Below, piece by piece: positions 1 to 10,936 of a stretch of 64,000 bases of DNA (its first letter is position 1; each line of letters opens with the position of its first letter). The DNA lies in assembly GCA_007922195.1 (NCBI GenBank), contig ML682122.1, positions 923,197 through 987,196 of the forward strand, read 5' to 3'. This DNA comes from Podocnemis expansa (lineage: Eukaryota > Chordata > Testudines > Podocnemididae). The notes beneath the pieces are model-generated. The model did not search any database and was not told the DNA's origin. It was given only the letters and a program-made list of their open reading frames with translations. A program made the translations under genes and the position numbers.

Positions 1-711
1 TACAATAGCATTTAATTGACCAAATTATACCATTCAAAATGGTAAAGTCTATTCTTGATATATATCAGCTGAACCTGCTTTTGTCAGTAGGCTATCATGG
101 TCAAGAATATATATGAGTTAAATTCCTCACATGACATGCCATTCAGATTATACTGAATTAATATAATGCCCTTCACAGTTTTAACTGATAATCAGTTCCT
201 CTCCTTTGTCCACTGAGGATTGATAAGAGGGAAAACCCATTCTACACTGGCATTATGTCCAGGAATGCTGGGGAAAAAATAGAAATAAAATTTTTAAAAA
301 ATCAGCAATTTTCAACAATTCTGTAAAGCAGCCCACATTTTCACAGTTTCACCTTCACAGCCTCAAATGCCTGCCCCCTCCACCCCAGCTCCTGCCCAGG
401 CCTCCTCACTGGTGGGGAACACTGGGAACAAACAGTGGTGGATTAATTAATATCTTGCTTGAGAAAGAGCTGGGTGGAGAGGAATCAGTAAGAAGCATTA
501 ATTGTCTCAAAAGGGCTGCAGTCTACTGCAAAACAACTCAGAGTTTGTCTGTACACAAAGACTGTACAGCTTTATACTGGTGTAAAGCAAGACAACCCCC
601 ACCATTTCTTGTATAGGACTAGAAAAGAAGAGTTAGCCCTCAAGAGGTATTTCCATTATGCTGGTATAACTACAGCAGGTGGCTAAAAGCACTAACAATT
701 TTAATGGTATA
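1..711. other. Unassigned AT-rich non-coding DNA
   Basis: I see no gene, RNA gene or recognisable transposon here. There is no reading frame with family character. A C-rich patch lies near 366-400. Confidence 0.5.
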
Positions 712-778
712 GCAGAAACAAAAAGAGTCCTGTGACACCTTGTAGACTAACAGATTTCTTCAGGCAAGCTTTTTGTAA
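712..778 (-). repeat. Short Penelope-like element 3'-end fragment
   Basis: The block carrying the GAGTCCTGTGACACC signature followed by AGACTAACAGATTT matches the 3' terminal sequence next to the GIY-YIG frame at 31.1-32.06 kb, in reverse orientation. It is a severely 5'-truncated copy. Confidence 0.55.
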
Positions 779-1039
779 ATAGTAGAATATTAGACAATGA
801 ATGTTGCTGAAGAGAAGGAGGAAAGAGACCTATCGTATTGTGACAGCACACAGAACAGCCCACACCACAACAAAAGTGAGAAGGTAACAGATTGTCTTAA
901 AATGCCCTCGTGAGAGATCATCTCTTGGTATTGGAAAGACAATAAAATTGAAAGATGCTCAAAGAACAGAAACAAAAGTATTATACCTCTGCATAATAAA
1001 AAATCATAAAATAATAATAATGGGATCAGGTCATGTTAC

Positions 1040-1206
1040 AGTATGCCATGTCTTGCACTCCCCTGCTTTTATTTTCACCCTATTCTATAAGTTCCCCCAT
1101 CTCTTCAAAGCCTCTGACAAAGTGGGATTTTTCTCCCACAAAAGCTCATGTCATAAATAAAATAGGTTAGTCTTGATAGTGCCAATAGACTCCTTGCTTC
1201 TTTTGC
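1040..1206 (+). repeat. Penelope-like element 3'-end fragment
   Basis: It contains, in order, CACTCCCCTGC, TCTGACAAAGTGGGATTTT, CTCCCACAAAAGCTCATG, an ATAAATAAA stretch and GACTCCTTGCTT. The same order occurs at 31860-32010 immediately downstream of the GIY-YIG reading frame, so this is the 3' end of that family in the sense orientation. Confidence 0.7.
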
Positions 1207-1759
1207 CATAGCCCTGGACATGTTTGAATTGCAATCCTGGGATGTATAAGGCTGCAGTTTGGGTAGCTAAATGCCAAGTATTTACTACTTCACATTAGCT
1301 CTCAGGAGTCAGACAGTACATACCACACAAAAGCCAGGGGCCAGGGCAGCTAGCCAACCTCATTAGGCAGCCAAGGTAGCTAAGCTTTAGGAGCAGGGAT
1401 GAGAAGGGACCTGCCAAGTAACTCACAGCCAGGGAGCCTGCCTGGCAGCCTGGGGTCAGAGCAAAGGCTAAATGATGCCGACCCCGGCAAGAGGGATACC
1501 CTGTGCATGCACCTCTGGCCCCTGTAGGGGCATGACTCCACCATGCCAGGTACTGTGTATGAGAGAGAGGGAAGGGAGGAGAGAAGTAGCTGGGCTTCTT
1601 CTCTCCCACTGCAGCCCCCTGAGCCATCCAGGAAAGCTATTTTAAACTGTCATCCCGGACTCCAGGCATAAAATGCAGTTTCTCATGAATGACTGGAGGA
1701 TGGAGGATGGCAGGGCAAAAAGGAGGACATGTTCTCCTTTTGCTGGATGTCTGGTAACC
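1207..1759. other. Unassigned intergenic DNA
   Basis: No gene is seen. A partly palindromic motif near 1710-1755 (GGAGGACATGTTCTCCTTTTG, then TCTGGTAACC) recurs near 53310-53345 and is probably one end of a short non-autonomous DNA transposon. Confidence 0.4.
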
Positions 1760-1987
1760 CTAGTTCTGTGTCACTTAAAGACAAGCAAATTTATTTATTG
1801 CATGAGGTTCTCCCACTTTTTCAGCTGCTTTGAAGATGAGGGAAATTACAGAATTCTGTATTTTCCCTCATCTTCAAAGAGTCTGACAAAGTGGGATTTT
1901 CTCCCACAAAATTTCATGTGATAAATAAACGTGTGAGGCTTTAAAAATGCCACAGGAGTCCTAGTTTGTTTTTATTGAACTAGACTA
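1760..1987. repeat. Fold-back Penelope-derived repeat (two inverted arms)
   Basis: A left arm (about 1760-1857, reverse orientation: AAGCAAATTTATTTATTGCATGAG onward) is followed directly by a right arm (about 1858-1987, sense orientation: ATCTTCAAAGAGTCTGACAAAGTGG to GCCACAGGAGTCC). The arms pair near 1832-1880 across a tight turn. The left arm has also lost the stretch that normally reads CTTTTGTGGGAG. Confidence 0.7.
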
Positions 1988-2304
1988 ACCTGGCTTTTAT
2001 TATGTATTATTGTGTGTGTCAGGTTTGTGGGTTTTTTGTTTTTTATTTACAAATAAATGTGTTCTATTGCCTTGTCCCCTGAAGAGATCCTGCTGCTAGT
2101 ATTGTGGGGGAATCATATAGCCACCCTCATGCCCCCCCATTGTGATGCCACCTGGGCTTGTGGGGGAGAGAGAAGAGGGGAGAGACCCTGACCACACTGT
2201 CTGGGCTATGTTGGGGGAGCCCTCCTCAGCCCCCTTTTGCAAAGTGCATTGAGATGAAGAATGCTATATGGGCTAAATCTAACAGGAGTAAGGGATTATT
2301 TCAG
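1988..2304. other. Unassigned intergenic DNA
   Basis: No coding or repeat family is recognised apart from T-rich runs around 2030-2050. Confidence 0.4.
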
Positions 2305-2520
2305 TGTCTATTTAACAGTTTTCAGCTGTAGATCTCAAAGCACTTTTCAAAGGGAGGTAAGCCTCATCACCATTTTTATTTGCAGGTGAGGAAACTGAAA
2401 CTAGAGAAGGGAAAGTGACTTTCCCAAGCAGCTCGGGGCAGAGCCAGAAAGAGACCTTTGGTTTCCCAAGTGCTAAGCCAAGTGCTCTAGGAAATGCTGT
2501 CCTTCTGTATAGTTTAACTT
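2305..2520 (+). repeat. MIR-like (CORE) SINE remnant
   Basis: The order of motifs is that of a MIR-type SINE: a run near 2335 (CTCAAAGCACTTTTCAAAG), then AGGTGAGGAAACTGAAACTAG, AAAGTGACTTTCCCAAG, GGGCAGAGCCAGAAA and AGTGCTCTAGGAAATGC. The A and B boxes are not clear, so this is the 3' half of an old copy. Confidence 0.55.
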
Positions 2521-2775
2521 TTTTTTTTAACCAAAGACATGTCATTAGTTTTAAACCAGGTCATATTACTGTAACCAAGCCCTGATATTCCCTCCTGCCC
2601 ACCCCCCACCCCAACAGCCACCAAGAGGAGCTAGATGACACAGGAAGGGAAAAGAAACTGTTCCATGTCTGCTGTCTTGAGCCCAAAAATCTGTGTCCTC
2701 CCTCTTCATTGCACTGACTAGATAACTGTGCTCAGATCCAAACTTATCTACATAGAACTGACTGCCAGCAGCTGA

Positions 2776-2882
2776 AAAATAAATAAGGTGTCCTGTGGCA
2801 CTTAAGACTAATGAATTTATTTATTGCATAAGCTTTCCAGGGAGAAAATCCCACTTTGTCAGATGATTTGAAGATGGGGGAA
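2776..2882 (-). repeat. Penelope-like element 3'-end fragment
   Basis: It reads GTGTCCTGTGGCACTTAAGACTAATGAATTTATTTATTGCATAAGC, then GAGAAAATCCCACTTTGTCAGATG, the reverse orientation of the 3' terminus of the family at 31.8-32.05 kb. Confidence 0.7.
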
Positions 2883-3475
2883 ACAAACTCTTAAAAAGCC
2901 TGTGCCCTTTGCTTTCCCCATTCTCCTTCTTTCCCTGCTGACCTGGCCCTGAAACAACAATCCAAAGAACCGCACTGAACTCACTGTCATGGGTGCCACT
3001 TCAAGAAACAGCTCTTCCTGGTCCCCCAGGAAACATAGCTGCTTGGGCTCAGTGTAGGGGAAGATGAGAGATAGGAGAGAGCCCCAGCCAGGCTGTTTGA
3101 GTTTGAGGGGGGGCAGGGAGTGTTTGAACTTCCTGCAATTCCCAGACCATGTCACCTGGGACTAGAGTTTCCTGCAATGGCTAGTGTCCACCTCACTTTT
3201 CCCCCAGGCTTGCTTACCTATTGTTATTCCCTCCTGGACTGTGAGTCATTATAAAGGTATGCATTCCTTTAACTCTGCAGTGTCTGCCTATAAAAGGATT
3301 TAAAGTGCACTCTGCCTACATGACTTAAGTTGCAGGTTGAATAAAAGTGCCTGAGCTGCTAGGAAAGATTTAAAGAGACGAGAGCCAGCCTGATCTTCAG
3401 GGGGGCTAGGCACCCCTAAGAACTGTCAAATGAAGCCATGTCTATGTCTTGCCTCACAGTAGAGCCGGCCCTGGT
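2883..3475. other. Unassigned intergenic DNA
   Basis: No gene or recognised repeat family. The 98-codon open frame on the minus strand has no family character. Confidence 0.4.
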
Positions 3476-4632
3476 TAAAGGCTAGACTGGATTCCCTGAA
3501 ATGGGCTGCGTAGGACTGTGGGGAGGAGGGGAGCTACTCCCATATGCCCTGCTGCCCCTGGATTGAGACAGAAAACAGACTCCAGCCCTAAAGGAATGGG
3601 GGAAAGGCGAAAACTGGGGGACTGTGATCCTTTCCTTTGGCCACCTACTAGAGCTGAACATAGGGGACAGGAGCCACGGCTTCAAGTTTCTGTGATTTAC
3701 CTGGCGGGAAGATTCACAGCACAATTGTAGATGGAGGATTTCCAGTCCCAGAGCATTCCACTATAGGGGAGGAAGGGAGAGTGGGGAGCGACCCAAGGGA
3801 TTCTTGCAGCTTGGGAGGTCCAGGGAAGGATGGAGCCTGTTGAATGGGACTCTTGCCCCCAAGTCTCCAGTTCCAGCTTGACAGGCTGAGTTAGTCAGGC
3901 TGAAAAACCTGCCTCCAGCCCTGAAGAAGTCAGGGAGGAAAGGACATGGTTGGGGGCTGCACCCCTTCTCCTAATTCCTAACTCAGCTGTTCAGTGTCAG
4001 CATGACACTCAGTAGGAATGGTCACTGCTCTCTAGCAGGGAAGACAGACAACAGAGAAGTACTTCTGTATCTCCAACACCCGCTCCCCACCCTGTTATGC
4101 TCGGACCTCTCCTGCCCCACATGGAGGGGGACTGAAAGGCATGCAGTGCCAGGAGATTAATATGAACATGGCTTCCAGGCACCAGCAACCCTCACTATGT
4201 CACTGCCCCTCATCTGGCTGTCCCCCTGGGCCGGATCTCCAAAATCTGTCCCCATTGTGGTCAGATCTCCCCCCATCCCCCTGGCTCTCCACCCCACTCC
4301 TGAGCTGTCCTGGTCCACAGGCCGGCTTTCCTCAGCCCCCAACAGGCCACGACTGAATATTATTGCCCTCACCTGGTCATCACCAGTGTGTTGGCACTAA
4401 GAGATAGCCTGCTGATAAGAACTGGTAAGTTACAGTAAGAAGCCAACAGTCCCTAACTCTCCTACTCTACTTACACAAACCAAAGCTTTTCAGTAGGGGT
4501 TCAAAGACTGGTGTTCCTTTCTCTCTCTCATCAGTTTTCCCAGAAAGGGAAATACATTCAGAGATGATAAAAGTCAATAACACCAAAATCAAGGCTGGAT
4601 TGCTTTCAATGGCAGTCCTGCAGTGAGGTATC
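3476..4632. other. 3' flank of the OR in unit A, no gene
   Basis: About 1.1 kb paralogous to 15160-16320. Several short open frames occur on both strands, but the paired copy in unit B does not preserve them, so they are not supported as genes. Confidence 0.55.
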
Positions 4633-4644
4633 TGAAATCCTGTC

Positions 4645-5002
4645 GATTTCAAAAGGGATAGCTGTGTTAGTCTAGTCCAGTAAAAAAACAACAAGGAGTT
4701 GTGTGGCACTTTAAGACTAACAGATTTATTGTTTGCATGAGCTTTTGTGGGAGAAGATCCCACTTCCTCAGATGCTTCGAAGATGGGTGAACTTACAGAA
4801 GGGAATGAAACTAAATGCAAAGGGGTGTAAAACATAGGATCAGGTCATAAAGTAACAGCAAATCAGAGCAGTTTACAGGCTCAAACCATGGGAAGCCTGA
4901 AGTCAAATTACCCTTTGTAATGGGAAAAGAACCCATAGTCTCGATTAAGTCCTGCTTTCACAGCATCTGAGGAAGTGGGATCTTCTCCCACGAAAGCTCA
5001 TT
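4645..5002. mobile_element. Penelope-like insertion with 12-bp target duplication, fold-back end
   Basis: The insert starts near CAAAAGGGATAGCTGTGTTAG (3' end of the family, reversed) and runs through TCCCACTTCCTCAGATG and the sub-terminal sequence to 4970. It ends with a short inverted piece (4970-5002, GAGGAAGTGGGATCTTCTCCCACGAAAGCTCA). It is flanked by TGAAATCCTGTC (4633-4644) and TGAAATCCTGCC (5003-5014). Unit B has a single AAAATCCTGTC at the matching place, so B shows the empty site. Confidence 0.8.
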
Positions 5003-5014
5003 TGAAATCCTGCC

Positions 5015-5502
5015 AAACATGCTGCCGCTTTAGAAACAGCAGATTTGTGCTTTCACCAAGCCAATAATTCCACAGATACAAAAACATAAGTTTAATATTT
5101 TATCCCAGTGAGTGACATGTGCAAACAATAAACCAACAGCAATTGCAATCCCAAGTGTAGTTTTACGCTGAAAATGAGAAAGTCCAGAGACCTTAGGAAG
5201 TCAACTGCCCATAGATCTGGCTAATGATTTTATGTGGAAGAGGTTCACAGAGCATGAGGATGTGTGGCACTACAAAAAATGAAGTTAGACGCATACATAG
5301 ATAATGGAAAATCTAATTTCATTTACACTTTTGTAAATCTCCAGTAATTCCACTAATATAAGTTTATCTCCATTTTAGCCCGTGCAAACACCTTTGCATG
5401 CAAATAATGACACAGAATTTTCTCACAGAGAAACCAATATCACATACTGATGGTATTTCTGTAAAACAGAGTAAAATCACAGTGAAAGGAGAAGGACGGA
5501 CT
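5015..5502. other. Immediate 3' flank of the unit A OR
   Basis: Non-coding, AT-rich, conserved in unit B (16340-16851) and more weakly in unit D (58480-58893). The conserved block includes GCAAACAATAAACCAACAGC. It probably contains the 3' untranslated region, read on the minus strand; I cannot assign a poly(A) site. Confidence 0.5.
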
Positions 5503-6435
5503 TTAATCCTTAAAAAATCTCCACCCCATTAATTTCCTTATGGAAGCTTTGATCTCCTTGTTTCTCATGGTATAGATGATAGGATTCATCAGTGGAGGAA
5601 GCACGGAGTAGAGAACACCTACCACAAGATCCAGACCAGTCGCTGAGATAGAAGCAGGTTTCATGTGGGCAAAGCTACCAGTGCAAAGCAACAAGCAGAG
5701 CACAATAAGGTGCGGCAGACAAGTGGAGAAGGCTTTATACCGACACTGCTGAGAGGGGATTCTGAGCACAGTGTTTATGATCTGAACGTATGACACAATT
5801 ATGAAAATAAAAAAGATCAGTAATAAGCCCACACTAAAGAAAATCATGACAGTTTCAGGGAGGGATGAGTCTGAGCAGGAGAGCTTAAATAGCTTGGGAA
5901 TTTCACAGAAGAATTGATCCACCGTGTTGCCTCTGCAAAAAGATACTGCAAATGTGTTCCCAGTGTGTAGTGCACCATAGAGAATACCGCTGGCCCAGAC
6001 GCTGGCTACCATTAGGACACAAGCTCTCCTGTTCATCACTCTCTCATAATGCAGTGGCTGACAGATGGCAACATAGCGATCATATGACATCACTGTGAGA
6101 ATGAAAACATCTGATCCCAGCAGGAAGATGAGGAAAAAGAGTTGTGTGACACATCCAGCGTAAGAAATAGACCTGGTGTTCAAGAAGGAATTGGCAATGG
6201 ATTTGGGGATGGTGACAGAGATGGATCCTATGTCTAGAATGGATAGATTTATCAGGAAGAAGTACATAGCGGTGTGTCGTTGGTGATCGAGGACTATGGC
6301 TGTAATGATGAGAAGATTTGCTATGAGGGCTGCCAAGTAAATCAGTAGAAAAAGCAAAGAGTGTAAAATCTGCAGCTCCCGAACATCAGAAAAACCCAGG
6401 AGAAGGAACTCAGTGACGATGGTCTGGTTGGACAT
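5503..6435 (-). CDS. Olfactory receptor, OR14-like (intact)
   Basis: A 310-residue class II olfactory receptor, a seven-helix G-protein-coupled receptor expected in olfactory cilia. Seen in the sequence: an N-glycosylation site NQT at 3-5; TM2 entry HTAMYFFL near 54-61 (P of the usual HTPMYFFL is A); TM3 cysteine C95; MSYDRYVAIC with D119-R120-Y121; second-loop cysteines C167, C177 and C187; KAFSTCLPH at 234-242; and PLMNPIIY at 281-288. The frame stays open 36 codons upstream to 6543, but the ATG at 6435 is chosen because MSNQT is shared by units B and C and a likely splice acceptor lies at 6463-6464. Length and motifs are normal for the family. No disabling change is seen. The ligand is unknown; the family 14 assignment rests on overall resemblance. 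Confidence 0.93.
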   Translation of the reverse strand: MSNQTIVTEFLLLGFSDVRELQILHSLLFLLIYLAALIANLLIITAIVLDHQRHTAMYFFLINLSILDIGSISVTIPKSIANSFLNTRSISYAGCVTQLFFLIFLLGSDVFILTVMSYDRYVAICQPLHYERVMNRRACVLMVASVWASGILYGALHTGNTFAVSFCRGNTVDQFFCEIPKLFKLSCSDSSLPETVMIFFSVGLLLIFFIFIIVSYVQIINTVLRIPSQQCRYKAFSTCLPHLIVLCLLLCTGSFAHMKPASISATGLDLVVGVLYSVLPPLMNPIIYTMRNKEIKASIRKLMGWRFFKD

Positions 6436-6462
6436 GTGCTTCCTCAGAACTCTGTGTCCTGC

Positions 6463-6464
6463 CT
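6463..6464 (-). promoter_or_regulatory. Candidate 3' splice site before the OR coding exon
   Basis: On the minus strand a pyrimidine tract (CTGTTATCTTCTTCCCATC) leads to AAAG, followed by GCAGGACACAG and the ATG. Unit C has the same layout with a stronger CCATAG/G junction. This fits the usual OR structure of non-coding 5' exons joined to one coding exon. Confidence 0.5.
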
Positions 6465-7129
6465 TTGATGGGAAGAAGATAACAGTGAGAATTAAAGTGA
6501 AATAAAATGAATGACCTTGATTCCTTTTTCCAAAATAACTCATATATCAATGTCAAATCACAACTCTGATTGAGCAACTCTAACTGAGCAGGGTTTGGGA
6601 GAGCTCCTGTCTGTGAACAAAGAAATGATGAATCTGCTGCATTATCCCACAAATTTCACTCAGCACCAGAGTTTATAATTGAGTGGGATTACCCATATGA
6701 AAATCTTAGCCAGGTCTTGACTCGATAAAAGTATGGGGGAAAGTACAACTTGAATCCATCATTCCTAGCATAGAAAGAAAGTCCCCTTCTTTTGACTAAG
6801 AACAGGCTCAAACTTGATCCTGCCCTCAAATTCTAAAATATCAGCACAGCCTGATCCCCATTGCCAGGGAAATATGACAGATTCTCACCCAGTCTTCTAC
6901 ATGGCACTTGGCTGTGTTGGTTACCCTCCACCATCACGTAGATGGCCTGTTGCTTGTTCACACTATATTTATTTACCCCAAACCCAGCTTTGCTTACATT
7001 GCTGTGTGACAGACAGATATCCCTTAGCAGCAACTCTCGGTTTGTTGTCTCTTGTGTCATTTTACTTTGAGACTTTATGTTTGTGTTGTGAGCATCAGTG
7101 GCAAACAGGACACCAGAATCCTGTTCCTG

Positions 7130-7310
7130 GCTCTGCCACTGACATGCTGGATGGGTGTGGCCAGTCACTTCTATTCTTTTTTTCCTTCTCTCTGTGATCC
7201 GGAAGGACAGAGAGCATTTTGCAGACCAAGCTGTATCTTACTATGTTTATGTTCCGTGCACCTAGCTACAATGTTTGTGCTCAGTTGTCATCCATCATAG
7301 CGTCTGGATA
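7130..7310 (-). repeat. MIR-like SINE remnant, shared by units A, B and C
   Basis: The stretch CTGGCTCTGCCACTGACATG, then CAGTCACTTCTATT and the tail near CGTGCACCTAGCTACAATG is a reversed MIR-type core. Matching remnants lie at 18450-18620 and 38620-38830, so it was present before the units duplicated. Confidence 0.5.
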
Positions 7311-7718
7311 GGGTGCTAAATTAAGAGTTTTCTAGTCCCAGTGACATAATCCATGTCTATCTAAGATACATATCAGAATAGACAGATTTTCCTCCTTGAT
7401 TCAACTCTGAAAATAGGTATACAGGTCCTGGTACATGTAAAACATATTCTGTTGTATCAACTTGTCATTTTTTACTTTCCTCTGAGAGAGAAATCAAAAC
7501 AGATACAACAGGATTAATGGGCTTCCAGTTGTGGTGTTACTAGACCACACTAAAGTCCACACACCCTTGTTTAAAGTTTGAATCTCACTGGGAAAACTGA
7601 GTTGATTTTGTGGTAGTTGTTGTTGTTGTTGATTAGTTGTTTTCTTGGATTTTTTTTTTTAATCAAAGCAAAATATTTCTCTTCACATGGTTTTTCCTTA
7701 AAAGTTCATTATTATATT

Positions 7719-7763
7719 GAAAAAACAAAACAAAAACAACAACAACAACAACAACAAAAACAG
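7719..7763 (+). repeat. A-rich (CAA)n simple repeat
   Basis: AAAAACAAAACAAAAAC followed by about seven CAA units. Unit B has no equivalent expansion at the matching place. Confidence 0.9.
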
Positions 7764-9084
7764 CCTGAATACTCCCAAAGCAAATTAGTTTCATTCTCAT
7801 CTCATATTTGCAAATTTCAGCTCAAAGGTTTTGGTGGCTGAAAACTTGGGGGTAGGGAGCCAGGTTTCTGAGGAAGAATTGTTATTTTCCATGGGAGAAC
7901 TTTTTTTCTTCTGAATATCTTTAGTATTTTCATTCATTTAATTGAGTTCTTATTGAGTTCTGAGACCAGTTCTGATCTGTGGTCCTTAAATTTCTCTTGT
8001 TTGTTAATCCCCTCTCATATTTAATTGAAATAGCACACTTACTGTACTGGCCTTTGTGGATTTTTTCATAAAACCTGGTGCATCCACTCCTCTAGCTCCA
8101 GGATTCATCAGTCAACAACTTTCTATCTATCTCGAAGCCAAAGACACAAATGTATTCTAGCCCTTTCACCCCTCAGTCTGAGACTGATTTCACAGAACTA
8201 TATGCAGACTAGTTGCTCTCTGCAGCTGAGCTGTTTGTGACTGGCTGTGACCATCACTGATATTAAAGGAATGATGCTGCGGGACGGTGATTTACCTACA
8301 TCTATTTCCTAAGGGCTCTTGGGACTCACTCCCTAGAGACCTGAACAGCTCAGAAGCAGAGACTCAGAGACAAAAGTTCATAGACTCATTGATTTTAAAA
8401 CTAATAGGAGTCATTCTGATCCTCTAGTCTGACCTCTTGCCTCACACAACTCCTAGAATCTCCGCAAGTGTTTCCTGTCTTCAGCCCAGCCTCTTTGGTT
8501 TCAACGGGGCAGCATTACCAACATATTTGGGCATGTAAACATAAAGATAGGAATGCACTGGAATTTATTAAAGCTCCTGACTCATTCAGCCCTGCATCAA
8601 TTATGCCAAATTCACCTCTATGCTTCTGCTGAGGGAGGTTGGATGGCTTTGATTCCACTCTCCAGAGGGCAGATAATGCTTTCCCTCTCTTGGTGCCAGA
8701 GGGAGGCTGCTCTGCTTTACTGCGCAATTATGATTCCAGTCAGGTGCTGTCTCTCGGATAGTCCAATTTCTGGTTAATGTCATTACCATATTTACACGTT
8801 ACCTCAGTTCTCTTGGATCCCAATGAAATGGGTTTTTATTTTTTTTTCATAAATCTGTGTAAATAATTTCCAGAATGGTAGCTGAGATCTGCACTATGTC
8901 TTCTCCTGACTAGTATAGCCAATTCCTTTCTATAGACCATTTGGGTGCCATTCATCCTGGACAATGGTGTCCGGAAAAATGTGGCTTTGCACGAACATAT
9001 AAGCATAATGTTATTAAGATGAAATGGTGATGAACAGTTTACAGGTATGTTGTGCTCATTTTTTGCTAGGACATTAGTGTGTGG

Positions 9085-9174
9085 CTAGTTCAGTAAAACA
9101 ACCAGGGAGTCCTGTGGCTCTAAAAAACTAACAAATTTATTATTCTTCAAGTGCCATAGGACTCCTTGCTTAAT
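9085..9174. repeat. Minimal fold-back Penelope-derived repeat
   Basis: The first part (9085-about 9142) reads CTAGTTCAGTAAAACAACC, GGAGTCCTGTGGC, ACTAACAAATTTATTATTC in reverse orientation. It is followed by AAGTGCCATAGGACTCCTTGCTTAA, the sense orientation. Both arms are the extreme 3' terminus only. Confidence 0.7.
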
Positions 9175-10069
9175 TTAAGATGATATTTTCAAAGGATTCT
9201 ATGGGGGTTAAGTGTGAACAAATTTTATTGGTACTTGGGTGCCTAATTCCTTTCGTTTTCCATGAACATCCTGGTACAAGGTCATATATTAATGGTTTAT
9301 GTGTGTATTTTCACTGCCTCAGACAATGTTTTTTCAGAGGGTGGAGGAGTTTGATGTCCCTCTTTGTGTTCCAGACTCAAAAATGGTCACTTCATAGCAA
9401 CTATTTGTGGTCATTTACATCACTTCAAAAGCACAAAATCTCAACACCCCACAGTCCCTGAAGACAGGAGAGCAGACAGTTGCCTTGTGGGTAGGGAAGG
9501 GTGATCCTGGTAGTACAAGCACTTGGGGCAGATTCACAGACATTTTCTGTAGTGAGGTGAGGTACTGAATTCAGGTGTTCTACATCCAATTGCAGTGCCC
9601 TAGAGCGAGTACCACAAAGGAAAATCATTGCCTACATGCCCCTTTTGCCTCCAAGCCCCATTCAGGGGCTGAGTAACGCTTTCCATGACACATTTCTGCC
9701 TCAGCATGAGGAGTGTTGCTATAGAGGAAATAGGTTTGAGGCAGAGACTCCCAAATACACCCTCCTTAGGTGCAGGCACTGGGACCTGTGCACACTTGGG
9801 CATAGAACAACTGGGCAGCCTAACACTGTCCCTTGGAGCAAGTTCTGAGCCTGGCTAATAACCAGCAGTGGACTGGGAAAATATAGCACTCTCCCATGCT
9901 GAGCCCAGTTGGGCTGCCCAGTGTGTTGGTAGAGCAGCCCAGCCTGAGTCCCTTCAAGCTCAGAACGTGGAGCCAATGAGTTGTCTGGGCTGCTAAGTTC
10001 AAGCCTGCCATAACATCTGCATAGAATGCAACAGTGCTTCTCTCCTGCAGACCCTGTGCCCATGACATG

Positions 10070-10335
10070 CAACACTGCCAGGGTGCACCCAGCCCTGATG
10101 AGGAGGAGGATGGGTCATCAGTTGAGGAAGATGATACTAGAGGACCAGCTCGAGGTGGCAGAGCAGGCTGACACAGACCTGAGAACTTGACAGGAGTGGG
10201 AGCAAGAGCACAAGGATGCCCATCTGGGTATGGACCAGGACCTGATCCATGAGATGGTCCATCTGCTGAAGTACCAGACCCACACTGTGGAACACTCGGC
10301 ATGGGGCTGGGGCTCTCAGCAAGCCTAGGAGGCTC
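10070..10335 (+). pseudogene. Harbinger Myb-like protein, C-terminal fragment
   Basis: In one frame this reads RRRMGHQLRKMILEDQLEVA, then a stop, QEWEQEHKDAHLGMDQDLI and HEMVHLLKYQTHTVEH. It resembles the stretch MKRGHRLCEKIIEDYIKFLE onward in the Harbinger derivative of unit B (21850-22078, minus). In Harbinger elements the second gene encodes a Myb/SANT-like DNA-binding protein that partners the transposase; this is its glutamine- and charge-rich C-terminal, probably helical, end. The fragment lies convergent to the transposase remnant, as in the fuller element at 50.6-54.6 kb. A stop after DTDLRT shows it is broken. Confidence 0.55.
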
Positions 10336-10936
10336 AACCATCAGCAATGTTGCTGAGGAAGTAGGCCTTCAGCACATCCCGGATCAGGACCACTTGCTGC
10401 TGGGCCTGGTGTGTCCGTGACAGGGTGTCATCAGGCTGCTGGAATGCAACTGCAATCCATTCAGCCTCAGCCTTCCAGATGTGGGAGAACCATTCCCCCC
10501 GCAGCTCACAGAGGTAGTGCAGCACACAGCAAGTGCTGATGAACTCTGTGATGAGCATCTTGATGAGCTGCAGGAGTGTGAGGATGGCCCTCCATCCTGC
10601 CTTCAACCAGCAGAAGGCATACTCAATGAGCATCCAGGACCTGTGGAGCCTCTGACTGAAGAGCTCCTTCCTGGCATCCCTGTTGGCCATGCAGGACTTC
10701 ATAATCCATGGCAGCAGGTGCTAGGCAGCATCCCCGAAGATGATGATGGGCACCTACACATTCCCAAGAGCAATGTTAAAGTCTGGAAACAAGGTGCCCA
10801 CCTGTATGTGCTGGTCCAAGCTGGAGTTCCTGGGAATGTGGACATCATGTACCTTCCCTGACCAGCCCATGAAGATGCTGGTGAACAGCCTGCGGACTCC
10901 ATCTTCCCAGACACATGGGTAGGGTTCTGTGGTCAC
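10334..10936 (-). pseudogene. HARBI1-like transposase, C-terminal half, broken
   Basis: The minus strand reads RRLFTSIFMGWSGKVHDVHI (the GWPGRAHD region of Harbinger nucleases), then a stop at 10754-10756, VPIIIFGDAA with the second catalytic Asp, a stop at 10721-10723 where Tyr is expected, then MKSCMANRD and MLIEYAFCWLKAGWR with the third acidic residue (E of IEYAF). The block ends with VLHYLCELRGEW and a stop at 10334. The first catalytic Asp region and the whole N-terminal half are missing. This copy could not supply transposase. It is complementary to the unit B copy, which keeps only the N-terminal half. Confidence 0.8.

Larger units (their letters stand above)
6544..9084. other. 5' flank of the unit A OR, no coding gene
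   Basis: This is paralogous to 17790-20530 and 38280-40400. It should contain the promoter and non-coding exons of the OR, but I cannot place them. Short open frames here are not kept in the paralogous copies. Confidence 0.5.
3476..9605. repeat. OR duplication unit A (segmental duplication)
   Basis: From 3476 the sequence is closely similar to the DNA starting at 15160 (unit B), through the 3' flank, the OR and its 5' flank. The last part, 9180-9605, resembles 40550-40930 of unit C. Direct orientation is kept in all units. The A/B pair looks the closest by eye, while the similarity to unit C is weaker and patchier. Confidence 0.75.

Noticed and set aside
6436..6543. N-terminal extension of the unit A receptor by 36 residues
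   Set aside because: Not conserved in unit B or C; overlaps a pyrimidine tract and candidate splice acceptor; MSNQT is the family-typical start.
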